A DNA stretch of 64,000 nucleotides from Zygaena filipendulae (GCA_907165275.2 OU015655.1:9312501-9376500); one strand, 5' to 3'. Counted from the stretch's first letter, positions 24,322-37,983 are shown. A program made the numbers and translations. The notes: generated from the sequence alone by a model not told the origin.

Positions 24322-27300
24322 CTACACTGTAGTTTCGTTTCTGGCGGTTCGAAGCGGCTGCAGCTCTCGCTGTAGGTCATTGTAGTATTCGTGATCGGAT
24401 GACTCTTCTTCAGTCGATCTTTGTGGTGCGTATTTGCTAGTGCCGGGTTGTGGTGTGACGTCACTACCGCTGCCCTCACTAACACACAACGACTCCAAAG
24501 GCAACGGTTCTGTCGGTATACCCAGAGTTTGTGCAGGAACGTTCTCTTCCGACATCAAATATTCTGGATTATCAACACATCTTTTCGCATCGATCCCAAC
24601 AAATCCACTGTATCGTAAATCGTTCACTTCCGGAACCTCACCGCCCTCTCCTATAAGGTCCATGTACGTCGAAGTACTTTGGTTTTGTTGAGGCGATGGC
24701 ATAAGATAGTCGTCTTCATCTAATGGTAAATTCAATTTCAAATTTCCAACTTGAGCTTCTTTTACTTTGGACATGCTGTCAAAGTTTCCTTCAGCTTGCA
24801 TGGCGTCACTTCCATATCTGGAACTAGAGTTTTCAGAGACACAGACGCCATTGTTATAATAATGTCGTAGCTCTGGGTTTTCCAGGTTAAGTTGATGGTT
24901 ATACCTTAAAAGGTCCCGATCCCAAGTTTCTGGTTTATTCGAACCGTCCGTAGTGGCGCATTCTGGACTGGTGCCATTGTTAGCCCAAGATGAAGAAGTA
25001 CATGGTTTTAGAGAGCTGTTCTGCGTATCTACACCAGCGCTCGTGGTAGCTGTACCAGGCATGGCTTTGGATTTAGGTTGTAAAATGTATTCTTCCGCTT
25101 CAACAAGTGATTCTGGTCCCTCTATTGCTGACGAAAGGTTTCTTATAAAGTCTTTTTCATCCTGAAATGAAATAAAATTCAAAATATTATCTATGACAGT
25201 ATCTGTTATAATGAAAGTAGAATATGAAAATAATTTCTTACATTTACCTGTGTCGAATAGGATGGTAGACGCATGAATTTATCTCCTGGAATAACGAGGT
25301 ATCTTCCAGGATCTCTTGCCATTTCCGCAAATGTATCCGCCAACTGCTTAAATGTAGGTCTACTGTCTGCATCCAACATCCAACATGATACCATTATGCA
25401 ATAAATATCTAATGTGCATATGCTTGGTTGTGGTAATTTTAAACCATTTTCAATTAGGTCTGGAACATTCTTCACCGATATATTTTCATATGGACGTGCT
25501 CCATAACTTAATATTTCCCATATTGTTACTCCAAATGCCCAAACATCACTCTTATGTGTGAATATTCTGTGACGGATACTTTCGAGCGCTAACCACTTTA
25601 TTGGCATCTTGCCGCCGGCTGCTTTGTACTCGTCCTCGTTTATGTCTAATAGTTTTGCTAAACCAAAATCTGTGATTTTTACACAGTTTGGCGTTTGCAC
25701 TAACACATTTCTGGCAGCTAGATCTCTGTGTACTAATCTTTGTTCTTCTAAATATGCCATACCACGTGCTATTTGCGTGCACCAGTTTAAAAAGGCTTTT
25801 GAGCCAATTTTTTCTTTATGCGTTCTTACATAGTCTAATAAACATCCAAGAGGCATTAACTGTGTAATCAACATCATTTGATTCGTCATACAGACTGCAA
25901 GTAATTGAAGTAGATTTGGATGTTCAACACTGGCCATTATGTATGCCTCATCTAAGAATTCTTTACTAGTGTTTGCACCGGTTCCTTCTTTTAGCACCTT
26001 GATGGCAACTGGAATCTTAACATTTTCACCCTCTGGCACCCATACACCTTTGTATACTTTGCCGAACGCGCCGAAACCTAGCATGCCTCCTCTTCGAAGT
26101 TCGCCTTCTTTTACGATACGTAATTTGGCAAGATTAGGCTTTGCAGTAGAAGGTCGAAGAGGCTCATTATCTTCATTACCAGTGAGTACCAGAGCCATTT
26201 TAACTGCAGCTTTTTTCGCTTTTGCTTTCTGTCTGCAAGTATATCCTATTATTCCAAGAATAACTAAAAGTAAGAAGGCTAGCACCATGATAATCACTAA
26301 AATTGTCGACGTATTTGCAGTTGATACGTTTGGGCTGCTTGGTGATTGTGAACAGTAACGTTCTTCGATGGAATTCTGTAGCTGTTCGTCGAAATAAATT
26401 ATATATGGCATATCATCTGGGCATGTAGCAGTGCAGTTAAAAGGAAGTTTGTTGTCGATAGAATTTGATTCACTCAAGTAAACTTTAAGATTCTGACATT
26501 TGATGCAGTCAGTTGAAGAGGGGCCTAGACATCCTCGGCATTCGTGGTGACAGGGTGTGCAAGTTTTTGCAATTTCGTCTGTAAAATGGTCTGAAGAGCA
26601 TTCGTGTTCGCACTGGTCGTCTCTTTTATAACCATTACACTCTTGACACACATGCTTGTCGATGCCGAAACCGGTACATTTTAAGCAAGAAGGATGACAC
26701 TTTCGACATACGACGGTCACTTTTCCTTCCAGTGGTTTTACATCACCTACCCATTCGTTGTAGTATCCGTCAGGACAAGGTTCGTTTTCTCTGAGACAGC
26801 TCCTGACTGTTGCTTCGGCACTAATAATGGCTTTTTTGCATGAATTACATCCACCTTCTCCTACAGTATTCGCTGGACCTGTACAACCACCATTGCAGTT
26901 AGCGTGGCAGGGCTGACACGTGCCATTTTCAGAAGGATATCTCGAATCAGGGCATTGAGCGACACAGTATGGGCCATCTCGGACATGCTTGCATTTAGTG
27001 CAGTTAGCTCGACTTGGTCCAATGCATCCATCAGAACACTCTTGATGACATTGCTTGCACACATTTGGTTCAGCTTCGTACAATCTGAAATTTTAGAGAG
27101 GACCGTATTTCAAAACGTGTTTTCACCGTCGCGTTGTATTTAGGAAAAAAAGGTAGGCAGATGTTTTAGAATAACAGGTAACAAAATAGATATATATATG
27201 AAAAACTTCTATGCTTCATACATAATTACAAACAAAGTGGATACATATTTAATTCGCCTTGCAATACAATGGATTATTTAAAAAAATATATATTATGAAG

Positions 27301-30300
27301 TTTATTCAGTGAGCTTAGCTAATAAGTTAATAAAAGTATGATTAGTAAACTTAAGTTTACCCACCCTGAATATACGGTGCAATTCTGTATGCATATTTCA
27401 CCAAACTTGTAGTTCTGACAGGATAAACACTGATCGGGTCCTGGGCCCCAACAGCCGTCTGATGAACATTGGGGATCGCACACCAAATTTGCTTTTTCTG
27501 TTGAAAAAATTTTGTTTAGGAACAAACATTTACGACAAAAGAAATATAAAGAAAGAAAAGTTTCGAATGTGAGCACAGCTGTTAGATGTTAGTTTTTATT
27601 TGCCCTACAGTAGAAAATGTTGTATAAACTTTTGGGAAAAATTCGCAAGCACATAATTCGAGTTATAAATATTCGCAAATGCAAATAGTATTACAGTTCA
27701 ATAATATAAAACTAAAACCTAAACGTGAAATATGAGGATCCTCATTAGTTCTAAGTGAAGTAACGCATAGCAAACTCACCACATGTTCTCTGATCCCCGT
27801 TCTTTTGTATAATTTGTTTGTGATCTTTGGACTTCACTAGCTTGCCCCAAGCAATTTTCTCAGCGAAACATAGATTTCTATTTTCCATTATGGCTATAGC
27901 TCCAGAATTGACAGTTTTTAATGACTTCAAACCCAACGATTTCAATGAAGTTTTCACTATGTAAAGTGAGGCAAATAGGTTTTCGACTACCTGGCGTCCA
28001 CGAATCACTTCCAAGTTACGGAAATATGACAGGCTAGTGAAGTTAGGATGAAGAGCCTGTACATTCAAATAACCTGTAACCTCGCGCACTGTGCTAAATA
28101 CTTCAAGCCTATCTGGATCCATTTCCGCATAACGATCACCAAATGAGTAATCAGGATTAATGTGTTGAAATCCTGTGAAAGTCATTTCTAGAATCTCTAT
28201 AGATCCATCAATAATAGTGCAGTTCTTAAAACTATCAATGTTTCCAGAATGTATAGGTTTCTCAGCACGGCATGTTTTTGGGCAAGTAACATTGCAAGGT
28301 ATACACTCTCCATTCACTGCGGTCTTGTTCGGTGGACAACTTCTTACGCAAGCACCATTATCCTTTAAAAGGTGTTCAGGACAATTCCGTACGCAAGTTG
28401 CACCGTAAGCATATTTGCCGTTTGGGTTTGGTTCCCAAGAATAAGTTGTGGGATTATAAATTTGCATAGACGGGCATTCTTGTGAGCAAGTACCTTCATC
28501 GTAAAAATTTCTACAAGCAAGGCATTGACTGGGAAGGGGACCGGTACAGCCCCCAGCGCAGAATGTGTTGCAGCAGTCTCTAGGATTTGGCCCAAAACAT
28601 CTACCTTGGGCACATTGAGGACTACAATTAATTTTCGAGAATTTTTGACAATTCTCTTCGCCTTCTCCCCAACAGCCAGCCTCACACTTTGGGTGGCAGC
28701 GTGGACACTCTCGTTGCGGGGCTGTGAAATCATATACGAACACGTAGCTGGCGTTCGGACCAGTTATTATTTCATCCCAGTTTATAGTCTTTACATGGCA
28801 AATATTATAGTTTTTGTAAATGCCAACACTGCCTCGGAGAACGTCACGCAGCGCTGGTAACTCTAGTGTGAAAGCGTTGGACATGGTGACCAGAAGCGCA
28901 AACTCTTCGTCTCGTACGTTCAGCTGGAAGAGGGTTCGCCCGCGTATGATCTGCAGTGACGGCAAAATGATGCGCTGAACGTTGACGTGAGATATTAACA
29001 CGTACCCGGTGACCTCTCGAATGTATTTGAGGAAGGACAAATCCATGGTGTCGTTCTGTAGCCATGTTAGTTCCAGATTTCCATCTACATATGTGCAATT
29101 TGTGAAGCGATCGCGAAGATTCCGGTAGTGAGTCTCGCGAGTCGACGGGACTGACATTCGCCCGTTTGTCCCGATACATACTGGAAATAAACAGAAAAGA
29201 ATATATTAATTATATTAACCATATATTCGCAATATGACAATATTTCAATAACAAATTGACTGTATGTGACATGGTAATATTGTTATTGTCATCGCATGAT
29301 TAGATCTCAACAACTTAAAATTGTTGGTTGTATTGAGTTCAGAGAAGAGGCGGTGTTATGTGGGCGGGCTTCGGAGCCAGTTTCTTTCATTACAGCATCA
29401 CGCAACGAGTCGGTGTTTGCGATAAAACCACCGAATGTAAAATCCATTGCTGTTTTACAGCGTAAAACCTGGTTGATTTATTATGTAAAAGGGTATTTGG
29501 AAATCGAATTGGGAAATATGTTAAAAACAATGGTGTGTTTTAATTTTACCGTTGTACATTTTTGTTTTCACAGCGAACAATAATATACATTTGTATTATT
29601 TTAGGTAATGCTGTGGGACGTGTAAATGTTTTGTTCGATTTTAGAATAGAATCCAAATGAGGAAGCATGTTTAAATTATCTATTACAGACAAGACAGTAA
29701 GAATGGTAAATTAGAATCGTTGAAAAATTGTCAAAAAAATATAAAACTAAACATGCTCAAAGAGGAACGAGACTAGAAATCCCCAAAGACACAGTTTTAA
29801 ACGAAAAATGTATTTAACAAAGCAATAAATTACAAGACAAATAAAATCAGCTTGTTTCCAAGTGGCTTTGTGTGAGGTTTTTTCAATTGTAGAGCTCCAT
29901 AGAATTTTTGCGGTATCAAGGTGCAAGGTAGATCTTACCTGCCAAACTAAATAATAGACTCTTTTTTGCCTCTACTGCATTTTGAAGTGTGGTGTTACAG
30001 ACACGATATATTCAAAGATACCTTTTTGAATAATATCGAGGAATTTGAATTCACAAAACATGGTAGGTATTACTTTAAATTATCACAGGGGACTGTGGAA
30101 AGAGTATTATAATTTATTTTACATAATGAATATTAAGTGTGACGTAGTTACATACTTGTACTTATACGAGTAAGTCACACTATTTAATTATTTATCTGAG
30201 TATCTATCTATTTTACGTAAATTGATTTTACGAGCAGACAAATCAATCTTTGACCCATGCATTTACGCCTACAAGTACATCTAATGTTTGCACATAGAAT

Positions 30301-33300
30301 TACCTAAACTTTCACTGTAACATAATACAAAAGTTTATTTGCGATGCCATTGCCTGACAATAATTATTGTCACCCATAATTTCAATTTGGACGGATTTCT
30401 CCGCGTTATGATGTTTCGATGTATTTCGGATGTGTGACCAAACTGTGGTGCGTGGTACACTTCACGTGCATTTTAATTTGGCTGTTTATCGCGTGGGTAG
30501 TAAATCTGGTGTCCGGTCGACCCAGTTGTAACGCTGATGACAACAGTAGATTGTATTGAAACATTTGATGCTAGGTTGCGCTTGCTGTGTTATTTAGCCC
30601 TTTGATTTAGTTGATACAAAAAAATGCTTATACGCATCTGATCGGTTGTATGTGGGTTTAAAAAATAACGTTAATAAAATTGACAAGGAAACACACATAA
30701 ACTCATCTGATCTTATTATATGTATAAGAAAGTAACAAAATTTAAATGAACAAATTTCATTTGTTTGTTATTTTTTTTTATTAATGTCACAACTATAATA
30801 ACTGTGACATTAATTTTAAAAGAAAATGATATATATTATACTTTTTGGTGAAACGATTTTCTCTAGTAGGTACTAGGTAAACCGGCTAAGTTGAAGAGTG
30901 TCCTCGTCGTTTTTGCTTTGCGTTCCGACCACTCTACATAACTGCCTCTTGGATGCAGCGTGCCGGCTGTTTTATCTCAGCCCGATGTTTTGTCCAGTTA
31001 CTTGAATAGGGTACTTGCATGAAATTTATTATAAGAAATTGTGTCAATATTTCAAAAATAGAGCCTTAGAAAAGCGTTATCGTGAAAGATTTACTATAAA
31101 AATTTCAATAGTTTCCAAAATATTCAACTTCTAATTTTGTGAAACGGAACGTTGCAACGAAACACCAATCACAGACAAGCTTATCACATGACGTCACTTT
31201 AATTTTTTTTAGCAAACCTTTTACCTCTTTCAGAGAAGGCAAAAGAAACTAAGTACACACAGTCAACGCATATTTTTTATTTTTTGAAGTTTTTTACTTT
31301 ATAATGCATCGGTAAGATGCATTTCGATTCTTTACTGGAATTTTTGGAAGTAACTCAACACAGTTCAACCTTAATTTCGCTTTTGGATACCTACTGAAGT
31401 TATCTGTCTGTCGGTGTCACATGACTCTGTCAATACGACAGTGACATTTCTATCACAGATTATAAGGCGTAATTTTGAACTAGTGACGTCATTCCGCGTT
31501 TCGGCGGTAAAGTCTAAAGTAGGATCTTTGAAACTCTCTAATAATCTAATTAATTTATGCATACCTATATTTGTTTTCTTTTTCTTGCTTTGTTTAAGTA
31601 GGCCATATATCTTCAAAATAGACTGAAAAAAAAATCATGCAAGTACCCTATTCTGGAGCTGCTTTAGAACCAGTTTGTTAACTTCACCACACTATTTTTA
31701 CTAGATATTTATCCATTTACTACAAACTCTTATTGTAACGTGTAGTACCACATAGTGCACTCGTTTATTAAGACCGCTTTTTGGTTAGAAAGAGAGTTGG
31801 ATGACAGTAATTTGCATGCGCCGAAAAATTGTATCACAAATATCGACGCATTGTGAAGTCAAGTTAAACTATAAAACAAAGCGGAAAAATAATTTGAAGA
31901 GAAAAAATTTTTTTTTGTAACTTTACTTATTTATTTACATAAGACATACGAGTAAGACAGATATGTTAATTTTGTAAGAAAATAATGGTACTTTTGATAA
32001 TGTACAATTTAAAAAAATCAACGTCTCTCATAGAAATCTCTACAATCGCAGAGGTTGTCACAATACCGATTTTCTTTGCAGTGTTTAAAGAAAGATGCGA
32101 CTGAAGTAGAAGAAGAATTTACATCGTTATCGATGACATCGTGAAATAATTCAAATACACACACTGGATCACAGATTCCGGTTTTTTAACGATTTTAAGT
32201 TGATTCCAGATTCGATACCTCACCTCGGTATTATGATTCTCTTCTAGAGTCGTCATGGGTCAAGAAACTCGAATAATTTTAAGACTTTGCTCAACGTCAA
32301 AAAAATCGATCGACTAATGTTCCCAACCGTTAGATCAACGTTCGATTATAACTACTTATATAGGTATATTGAACGTGTTCTCCTTTACATATATTTTATA
32401 AAAAAACAAAATCGTAGCTACGAAGCAGCCGGTGGATACATTAGCAATTTATTAATTAAATTTTAATGCTAATAACTTAAAAATATTGATAGAGGTTTAT
32501 GTTTTTACATAATAAACTTGATTGGTTTTTAAATATACGTCGAATGTAGGTACGCTTATTTACTCGAATCTAAAAACTCTGCCGTTGATAGATATCAGGT
32601 GTATCGTTATAGGTGACTTTTCACATTTTAATTAAAAATCGAATCATAGTTCACGAAATTTCGTCACCTATCGCTAGTTTCTGCGCAATATCCTACACGC
32701 CTGTATATGTAAATTAGCATTTAGAGTTCGTAATATTGTAATACTTAATTAGGCCCAGTCAAACATCATGCATTAACATTACCCGACTTTTATACTAATA
32801 GGTATATAATTCTTAGAGACTTAATATCCAAAAAGCTTTTTTGATCACCATAACTAAATCATCTTATGTGCACTCAAATAGGATGAGAAATAGATAGATA
32901 TAGAGTATAGTCGAAAAAGAGCGAAAAGCTATCCTTGCTTACTTTCGCAATTTTAACCAACCTCTGAAATTAAATTACCTACCTATTCCGTAACATTAAC
33001 AGGAGAATTAATAACATAATATTTAAAGCAAAAATTGTTGTGTGCGTTAAAATAAATAATGAACCCGATTAATGAGGGTCAAACAATCAACCGATAACCC
33101 GATGCTCATTAAATTTGTGATACCTTTTATATAAATAAGTGATAAAAGGTTTGGTTACCCTAGAACGTAAAACACTACTTATTTTTTTGCTTATTTTCGA
33201 ACATTTTTCGAATATATTGTTACTACAATAGTTAGAACACAGAACAGAAAATAACAGATAGAAGGGACATCAACTTAGTTTAGTATATAAACAGATGAAA

Positions 33301-35626
33301 ACCAGTGCGCCGAGTGATTTTCGCACACGAAACTATTCATCACGCACTAAAACATTCACTAACGTAAAGAAATGTATTAAACGCTTTATGTTTATGTTTT
33401 TACTTAGTCACTGTTTTCAAAATTCACAGTTTTGGGAATATTGTGTTAAATATACCTACTTGGGATGGCAGCAAAAGATGTTTTGGGCAAGTCAGAGCAA
33501 ATGCTCTAACTTCCTTTGCAACGGTAGCGCGTCTGCCCCGCCTACATGTCCGCTCTGTGAGTTAGAAGGTTTTGAGGTGGATTGATTTTAAGTATTTGTT
33601 GACATAAAAACCGCCACGCACTACAATAAGGTTGATTGGACCGATAAGACGCCTATTGTTAAACTTGGCACTTATTAAAAAATATATCCATGTTTTTTAG
33701 GGTTTTCATTAGAGAGTTTATTTATTTACTTCTTCTTAACTTTATAATATTATATAAACAGCAAGAGTATTAGAGAAATTTTCAATCGCATACTACTTGC
33801 TAGTAGGTATACTTGTAGCTATAAATGAACAATCAACCCGGTGCTTCGGCTTAAACCCGATTTAAACCTGGCCGTTTACGGGCTTTTATCGGGCTTAAAC
33901 CCAAGCGCCGGGTGTAAACCGGCCGTTGATTGCCCATCTATCCTCGTAATGTAAGCACCAAAAATATAATATGTACGAGTAACTGTTGAGTGTATCTACT
34001 TATTGTGTAAGTAAGAGACAATATTATAGTTGTAACATAACGGGTACAGTAGTTTATTTAGTGCATATAGAGGACAAACTAACCGACAAACACAAATTTG
34101 TAGAGTTTCGTATCTCAACATGAAAAAGGAACCTATAGAATCATTCCATTATTAGTGTGTCAAGGCCATTTTTCTCAGAAACTCGTGAAGGGGTCTAATT
34201 AAAATTAATATCAAATCTAGTCTGCAATGTCTTGGAACTGTGAAAAAGTCAGAATTCTATGTAAGTAAACGCAATCAAAAAATACGGCCTTTATGCTGCG
34301 TATTTTGACACTCGCAAGGAAATCAAAACTTAACGGTACCTCCGGTTCTACTAAAATCATAAAATTTGGCAAAAGAATGTCTCATAGCACAAGTAAAGGG
34401 AAGAACCCAAAAACCGTCAGTTTTTAGTTACATTACATCACAATTTTTTTGTGAACTTTTAAAATTTTTAGGGCCTTTTTTCCTGAAACTATTTACATGT
34501 CTACAAGATTTTACGGAACCCTAGGTGTGCGAACCAGACTCGCACTTGCCCGTTTTTTAATAGTGGGTATAAAAAAACCATTTAATTGGAAGATTTGTGT
34601 CAAAATATTAGTGAGCGCGCTGTATGTAAATAACTCAATAGTTCCGTCTACCTCGGTCACGCTCTAAACCTGAAATTATCGCCACACTATCAGTGAAATA
34701 AAATTTGTTGTAAGTAGTTTGTTTTATTCTATTATGGTTCTTAAAATGTGTGAATTAAAGAATATTTTAAGTTTTCAATATTATTACGTAAGTATGTTGC
34801 TTATATTTTTGAAAAAGCCTACGGTTTAGAAACGTGGCGGACATAACCGCCACTATTATGTATCGAAGTTATATTTATTTTTATACTCAAAATGAACTAA
34901 TACTGAACTGAATATAATGCATATAAACGTTACAAAGGCGTTCTTAAATACGATTTTTATCCCAAAAATTAGTTTAACTATAATGACTTATGTAGAGAAC
35001 TTTTTGCTCTAATATAGTTTTCAAAAATACAGCCACTATTGTAATGAGGACTGGATTACCAAAGACCACTTTAAGACCCTTTCGGTCTCTTTCGACAACA
35101 CGAGCGCGCCGTAGTTCGGTGTGACGTCAGTCTTAAAACAAGTCTACGAGCTTTATAAGGCTACTATTGTTAGTTCGAGATAAGCTTTGTTTATTTTATA
35201 GCAACGATTAACTAGTAATCTCGCTCGTTACAGTTTTAAATACTGTTTTTAGTCCCCTTAATCCCTTACATAATAGTATATTATAAAACTCTATATACGC
35301 AATAAAACTAGTTTTTCCAATTAGTAAGTCTTTGTCCAGAGCCTTGGTGTCAGGTATAGATAATATGTAAGTTCTGTCAAACTTGTATAGGCGTAAACAG
35401 CACAGATGGTCGTTATGCTATAACGATTGGAAAGTTCTTGAAATCTGGCGCTCATTTTGGCGGTACCGCTTTGAGATTGGCGTGGGCGGCACTTACTTTT
35501 TCCCTTGACAAACTCCGAGTGGCGGGCGGGCACTACATGGTGGAGGCGGTGTGCGCGGGCGGCGTCGGCTGCCGAGCGCAGCGCGGCCAGGCACAGGCAC
35601 CACAACAACACACGCGCAACCAACAT
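24322..35626 (-). CDS. Egfr: Epidermal growth factor receptor, complete coding region
   Basis: Five coding exons join in frame: 35626-35497, 29180-27780, 27497-27365, 27084-25248 and 25161-24322; 1,446 residues. Exon 1 encodes a signal peptide ([16 protein letters not shown]). Residues about 66-176 and 356-481 are the two ligand-binding L domains; about 202-348 and 511-800 are furin-like cysteine-rich regions, the second long as in insects. The transmembrane helix is near 816-838. The kinase has the glycine loop GFGAFG at 891-896, VAIK with Lys 917, HRDLAARN with Asp 1009, and DFG at 1027-1029, so it looks active. The tail carries YLMP (Tyr 1319), YMDL (1333), NPEY (1368) and HEYYND (1425-1426), likely docking sites. 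Exon 3 ends at a GTGGGT donor, the choice that keeps frame. A second alternative first exon, known in flies, was not found. Paralogues are unlikely; insects have one Egfr. Confidence 0.98.
31009..31648 (-). mobile_element. CRE-bearing TIR element, copy 4, in Egfr intron 1
   Basis: It is a 640-bp full copy in reverse orientation to copies 1-3, flanked by TA at 31007-31008 and 31649-31650, with ends GGGTACTTGCATGA and TCATGCAAGTACCC. Two intact TGACGTCA palindromes lie inside, near 31190 and 31484. Confidence 0.82.
32018..32185 (-). other. Unassigned cysteine-rich open frame, possible 3' exon or relic
   Basis: After an in-frame TAA the minus strand reads 55 codons, [17 protein letters not shown]... 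to ...[21 protein letters not shown], then TGA. It contains seven cysteines in short CxxxC, C-x6-C and CxxxCxC spacings and has no ATG. An AATAAA at 31930-31935 and an A-run on the minus strand follow about 85-110 bases later. This fits a terminal exon of a small secreted protein, or the end of a decayed retrocopy or transposase. No family is recognised and no upstream exon was found. Confidence 0.3.
33495..33590 (+). repeat. tRNA-Trp-like segment (SINE head or tRNA pseudogene)
   Basis: GCAACGGTAGCGCGTCTG at 33518-33535 equals the D-arm region of eukaryotic tRNA-Trp as I recall it, including the A box. Further on, AGAAGGTT matches the variable/T-arm start after an extra stretch of about 17 bases. 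No intact anticodon arm or B box is present, so it is not a functional tRNA. Confidence 0.45.
34140..34560 (+). repeat. Lepidopteran dispersed repeat ending ...ACTCGCACTTGCCCG
   Basis: The 3' end TACGGAACCCTAGGTGTGCG...GACTCGCACTTGCCCGTTTTTT is a common lepidopteran repeat terminus, probably a non-LTR element. A reverse-oriented fragment of the same end lies at about 58888-58930. Confidence 0.5.
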
Positions 35627-37983
35627 GCTGCGACATCACTCGCGACGACACACAAAGCACAACCGTCCTGCACAAGCTTCCATCGTATACTGGCCCGCCC
35701 GGTTTACGTGAGCCTCAGCGTGCGCGGGCGCAATCATAGACCCACTAACGATTAGAACAACCTTTACCAGGCGGTAATACTTGCTGTGAAGCCTTTAATG
35801 TTGAGTACCTACTCACTGGAGTATTTTTTTAGTGTGGAGTTTGTGTAGCTTTTAAGATACTTTTAATAAGATACTTTTAATTAATATTTGGATTTTTTCA
35901 CTGAAGAAATGAGCAGCAAGTAAGGTTGTTTGCTGAGTAGGTATAGATATGTATATCTATAACTTTCTGACTGAAATTGTAAAAGTTACTAGTTCAAAAA
36001 CAGTTAAGGCTTATGGAAAATGTTAAGTGAATCTTTGACAATGAATTTACTTAACTGTTTTTTCATATTTAATCAATAAAAGAGCGGTAACTTTTACTTT
36101 TATGAAGTATTGAGCAAACATTTTTACTGACCAATTGCTGATTTTTTCAGTGTTTTGGATTTTTATTTTCATATTATTGTAACGCCTTAGATATTTATTA
36201 TGATGACCATGATGTTTAATATTTACATTAAATATTTTATAATTTTACATTTTATCACATTATATCAATAATAATAATTTATCGACTTATATTTGATTTC
36301 ATATTTTATATTTAATTAATTTAATTTAATTTCATGGTATTCGGAGACAAATATAGTTTCTATTTGAAGTGCATTTGTCATTTCTGTTAGTTTATAAGGC
36401 TGCGGTCCGGCGCTGCCCTCTCACGAGCACAGGTAGGTTAGGTAGGTGATCATGTAGAAGGACGCGGGCGGCGGGTATCGGGCGACCCCGGCGTGAAGCC
36501 GATGCTGCCGCGAGAAAAAAGCCACGTAACGAAAGTTTAATAACTACGCATTGTGGCCCGTGCTGCTACAGTCCGCAATCAAAGTCACTCAGCTTGTGGA
36601 GTCGCTATCAGGGAAAAGGAAACAAAAAAAATTGTTTCATTTAATCTTATATTGCTTTTGGATGCAATTGAAAAATAAGGTCCACGTTCACTACCTATAA
36701 TAGTAGGTATATTTATTCTTTTGAGATTTGGAAAGTTCGTATGTTTTGTAATTTAAATCATTTATATGCTACAGGTTGCACCTCAATACAATTACACGAA
36801 TACAATTAAAGCCCTGTGAAGCTAGATATATCAAAGCTTTATTGGACCGTTTTACAGGATCTGTACCTACCGTACGATAATTTGAGAATCTATTGTTATC
36901 TATTTCTTTTATAAATATCAATAGTGTTATTTATAATATCTGTTTCTTTCTATTATTTTTTATTTATCTATGTAAAACGATGTATCAAGTATAGAAACTT
37001 ACATAAGTACATGAAATTATGATTAATCGCTTTTGTTTTTAATATAGCTGTTTTCAATTTTATTGAAGAAGCGCGCGTTGAACTCTTGTCTTAGACGAAA
37101 CCTCTCGTTGCGAGTTTGTACGTATTATTAATTCAAGATCTGACTGTAAGCATATTATACAAGTATACGAGTAGATAAGGGAGTCCTTATAATATATACT
37201 CATAAAATAATTGATTAACCTCAAACCTCAAACCGAAGTTTTAAGTCAGCGAGGCTCCCCTCCCCACTCCACAAAATATGGAAAAATACAAGGTATTAGA
37301 ACTTAAAAAGATCTGTTAAGAAAAATTTGTTTGAATGTGATATGTCATGTGGGGGCAAAATATCAATTAATTTATTTGAATTTAACGGTGATTATTCATC
37401 TACATTAGGGAATCACTCATTACACTTATTGTTTTGGGAGAAAATATATTAAATATATTAATAGGTATAGGTCCCAACAATCCGTTTGTAACCACTACCT
37501 ATAAAATAATAAATATTTTCAATGTTGTTTTTTATTTTTTTTATTTTAGATATGTATACTGATATTACTCGTAATTTTCGTAGTTTATAAATTAATATCT
37601 CAGAGTTGTTTCACTGATTATATTTATTAGGTGTTTAACTATGCGACTGCGAATTAGCACTTACTTGCCTACATAGAAATCCAAATCAATGAGGTCCTTG
37701 TGTATGTAATATCAATACTATCCTATTACTCTGTACGAGTTCCCGTTAAATATGCGGTAATATACTCGTAGATTTGGTTTTACAATAGGAGCACAGTAAC
37801 TTTTGATAACATATCCGTTGCGATACTTTTATAATGAACTTCCGAGTCAAACAAAGTATCGTTTTAAAGGGCTACCTACTTCATGAGTATAACCGTCAAT
37901 TCAGTGCATTCATTTGGTGAAACGGGAAAATATCATAACTTTTTTAGTTATCGACATTATGTAGTTTTTGCTTAGTGTGTTTT
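35627..37983. other. 5' flank of Egfr with GC-rich island
   Basis: GC-rich sequence continues upstream of the Egfr start to about 35750. A second GC-rich island lies at about 36395-36610. These are candidates for the promoter or an untranslated first exon. From 36.6 to 38.0 kb the sequence is AT-rich and shows nothing. No TATA box or initiator can be assigned confidently. Confidence 0.45.

Larger units (their letters stand above)
29181..35496 (-). other. First coding intron of Egfr (6.3 kb)
   Basis: The intron holds a CRE-bearing TIR element (31009-31648), an open cysteine-rich frame (32018-32185), a tRNA-Trp-like segment (about 33495-33590), an imperfect palindrome of GGGCTTAAACCC units (about 33835-33930) and a lepidopteran dispersed repeat (about 34140-34560). 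The remainder is AT-rich with no clear signal. Confidence 0.7.

Noticed and set aside
29296..29583. 95-codon plus-strand frame in Egfr intron 1
   Set aside because: No domain, no signal peptide, no poly(A) signal; likely chance.
35438..35755. Plus-strand frames opposite Egfr exon 1
   Set aside because: They are GC-rich shadows of the Egfr signal-peptide exon and its 5' UTR on the other strand.
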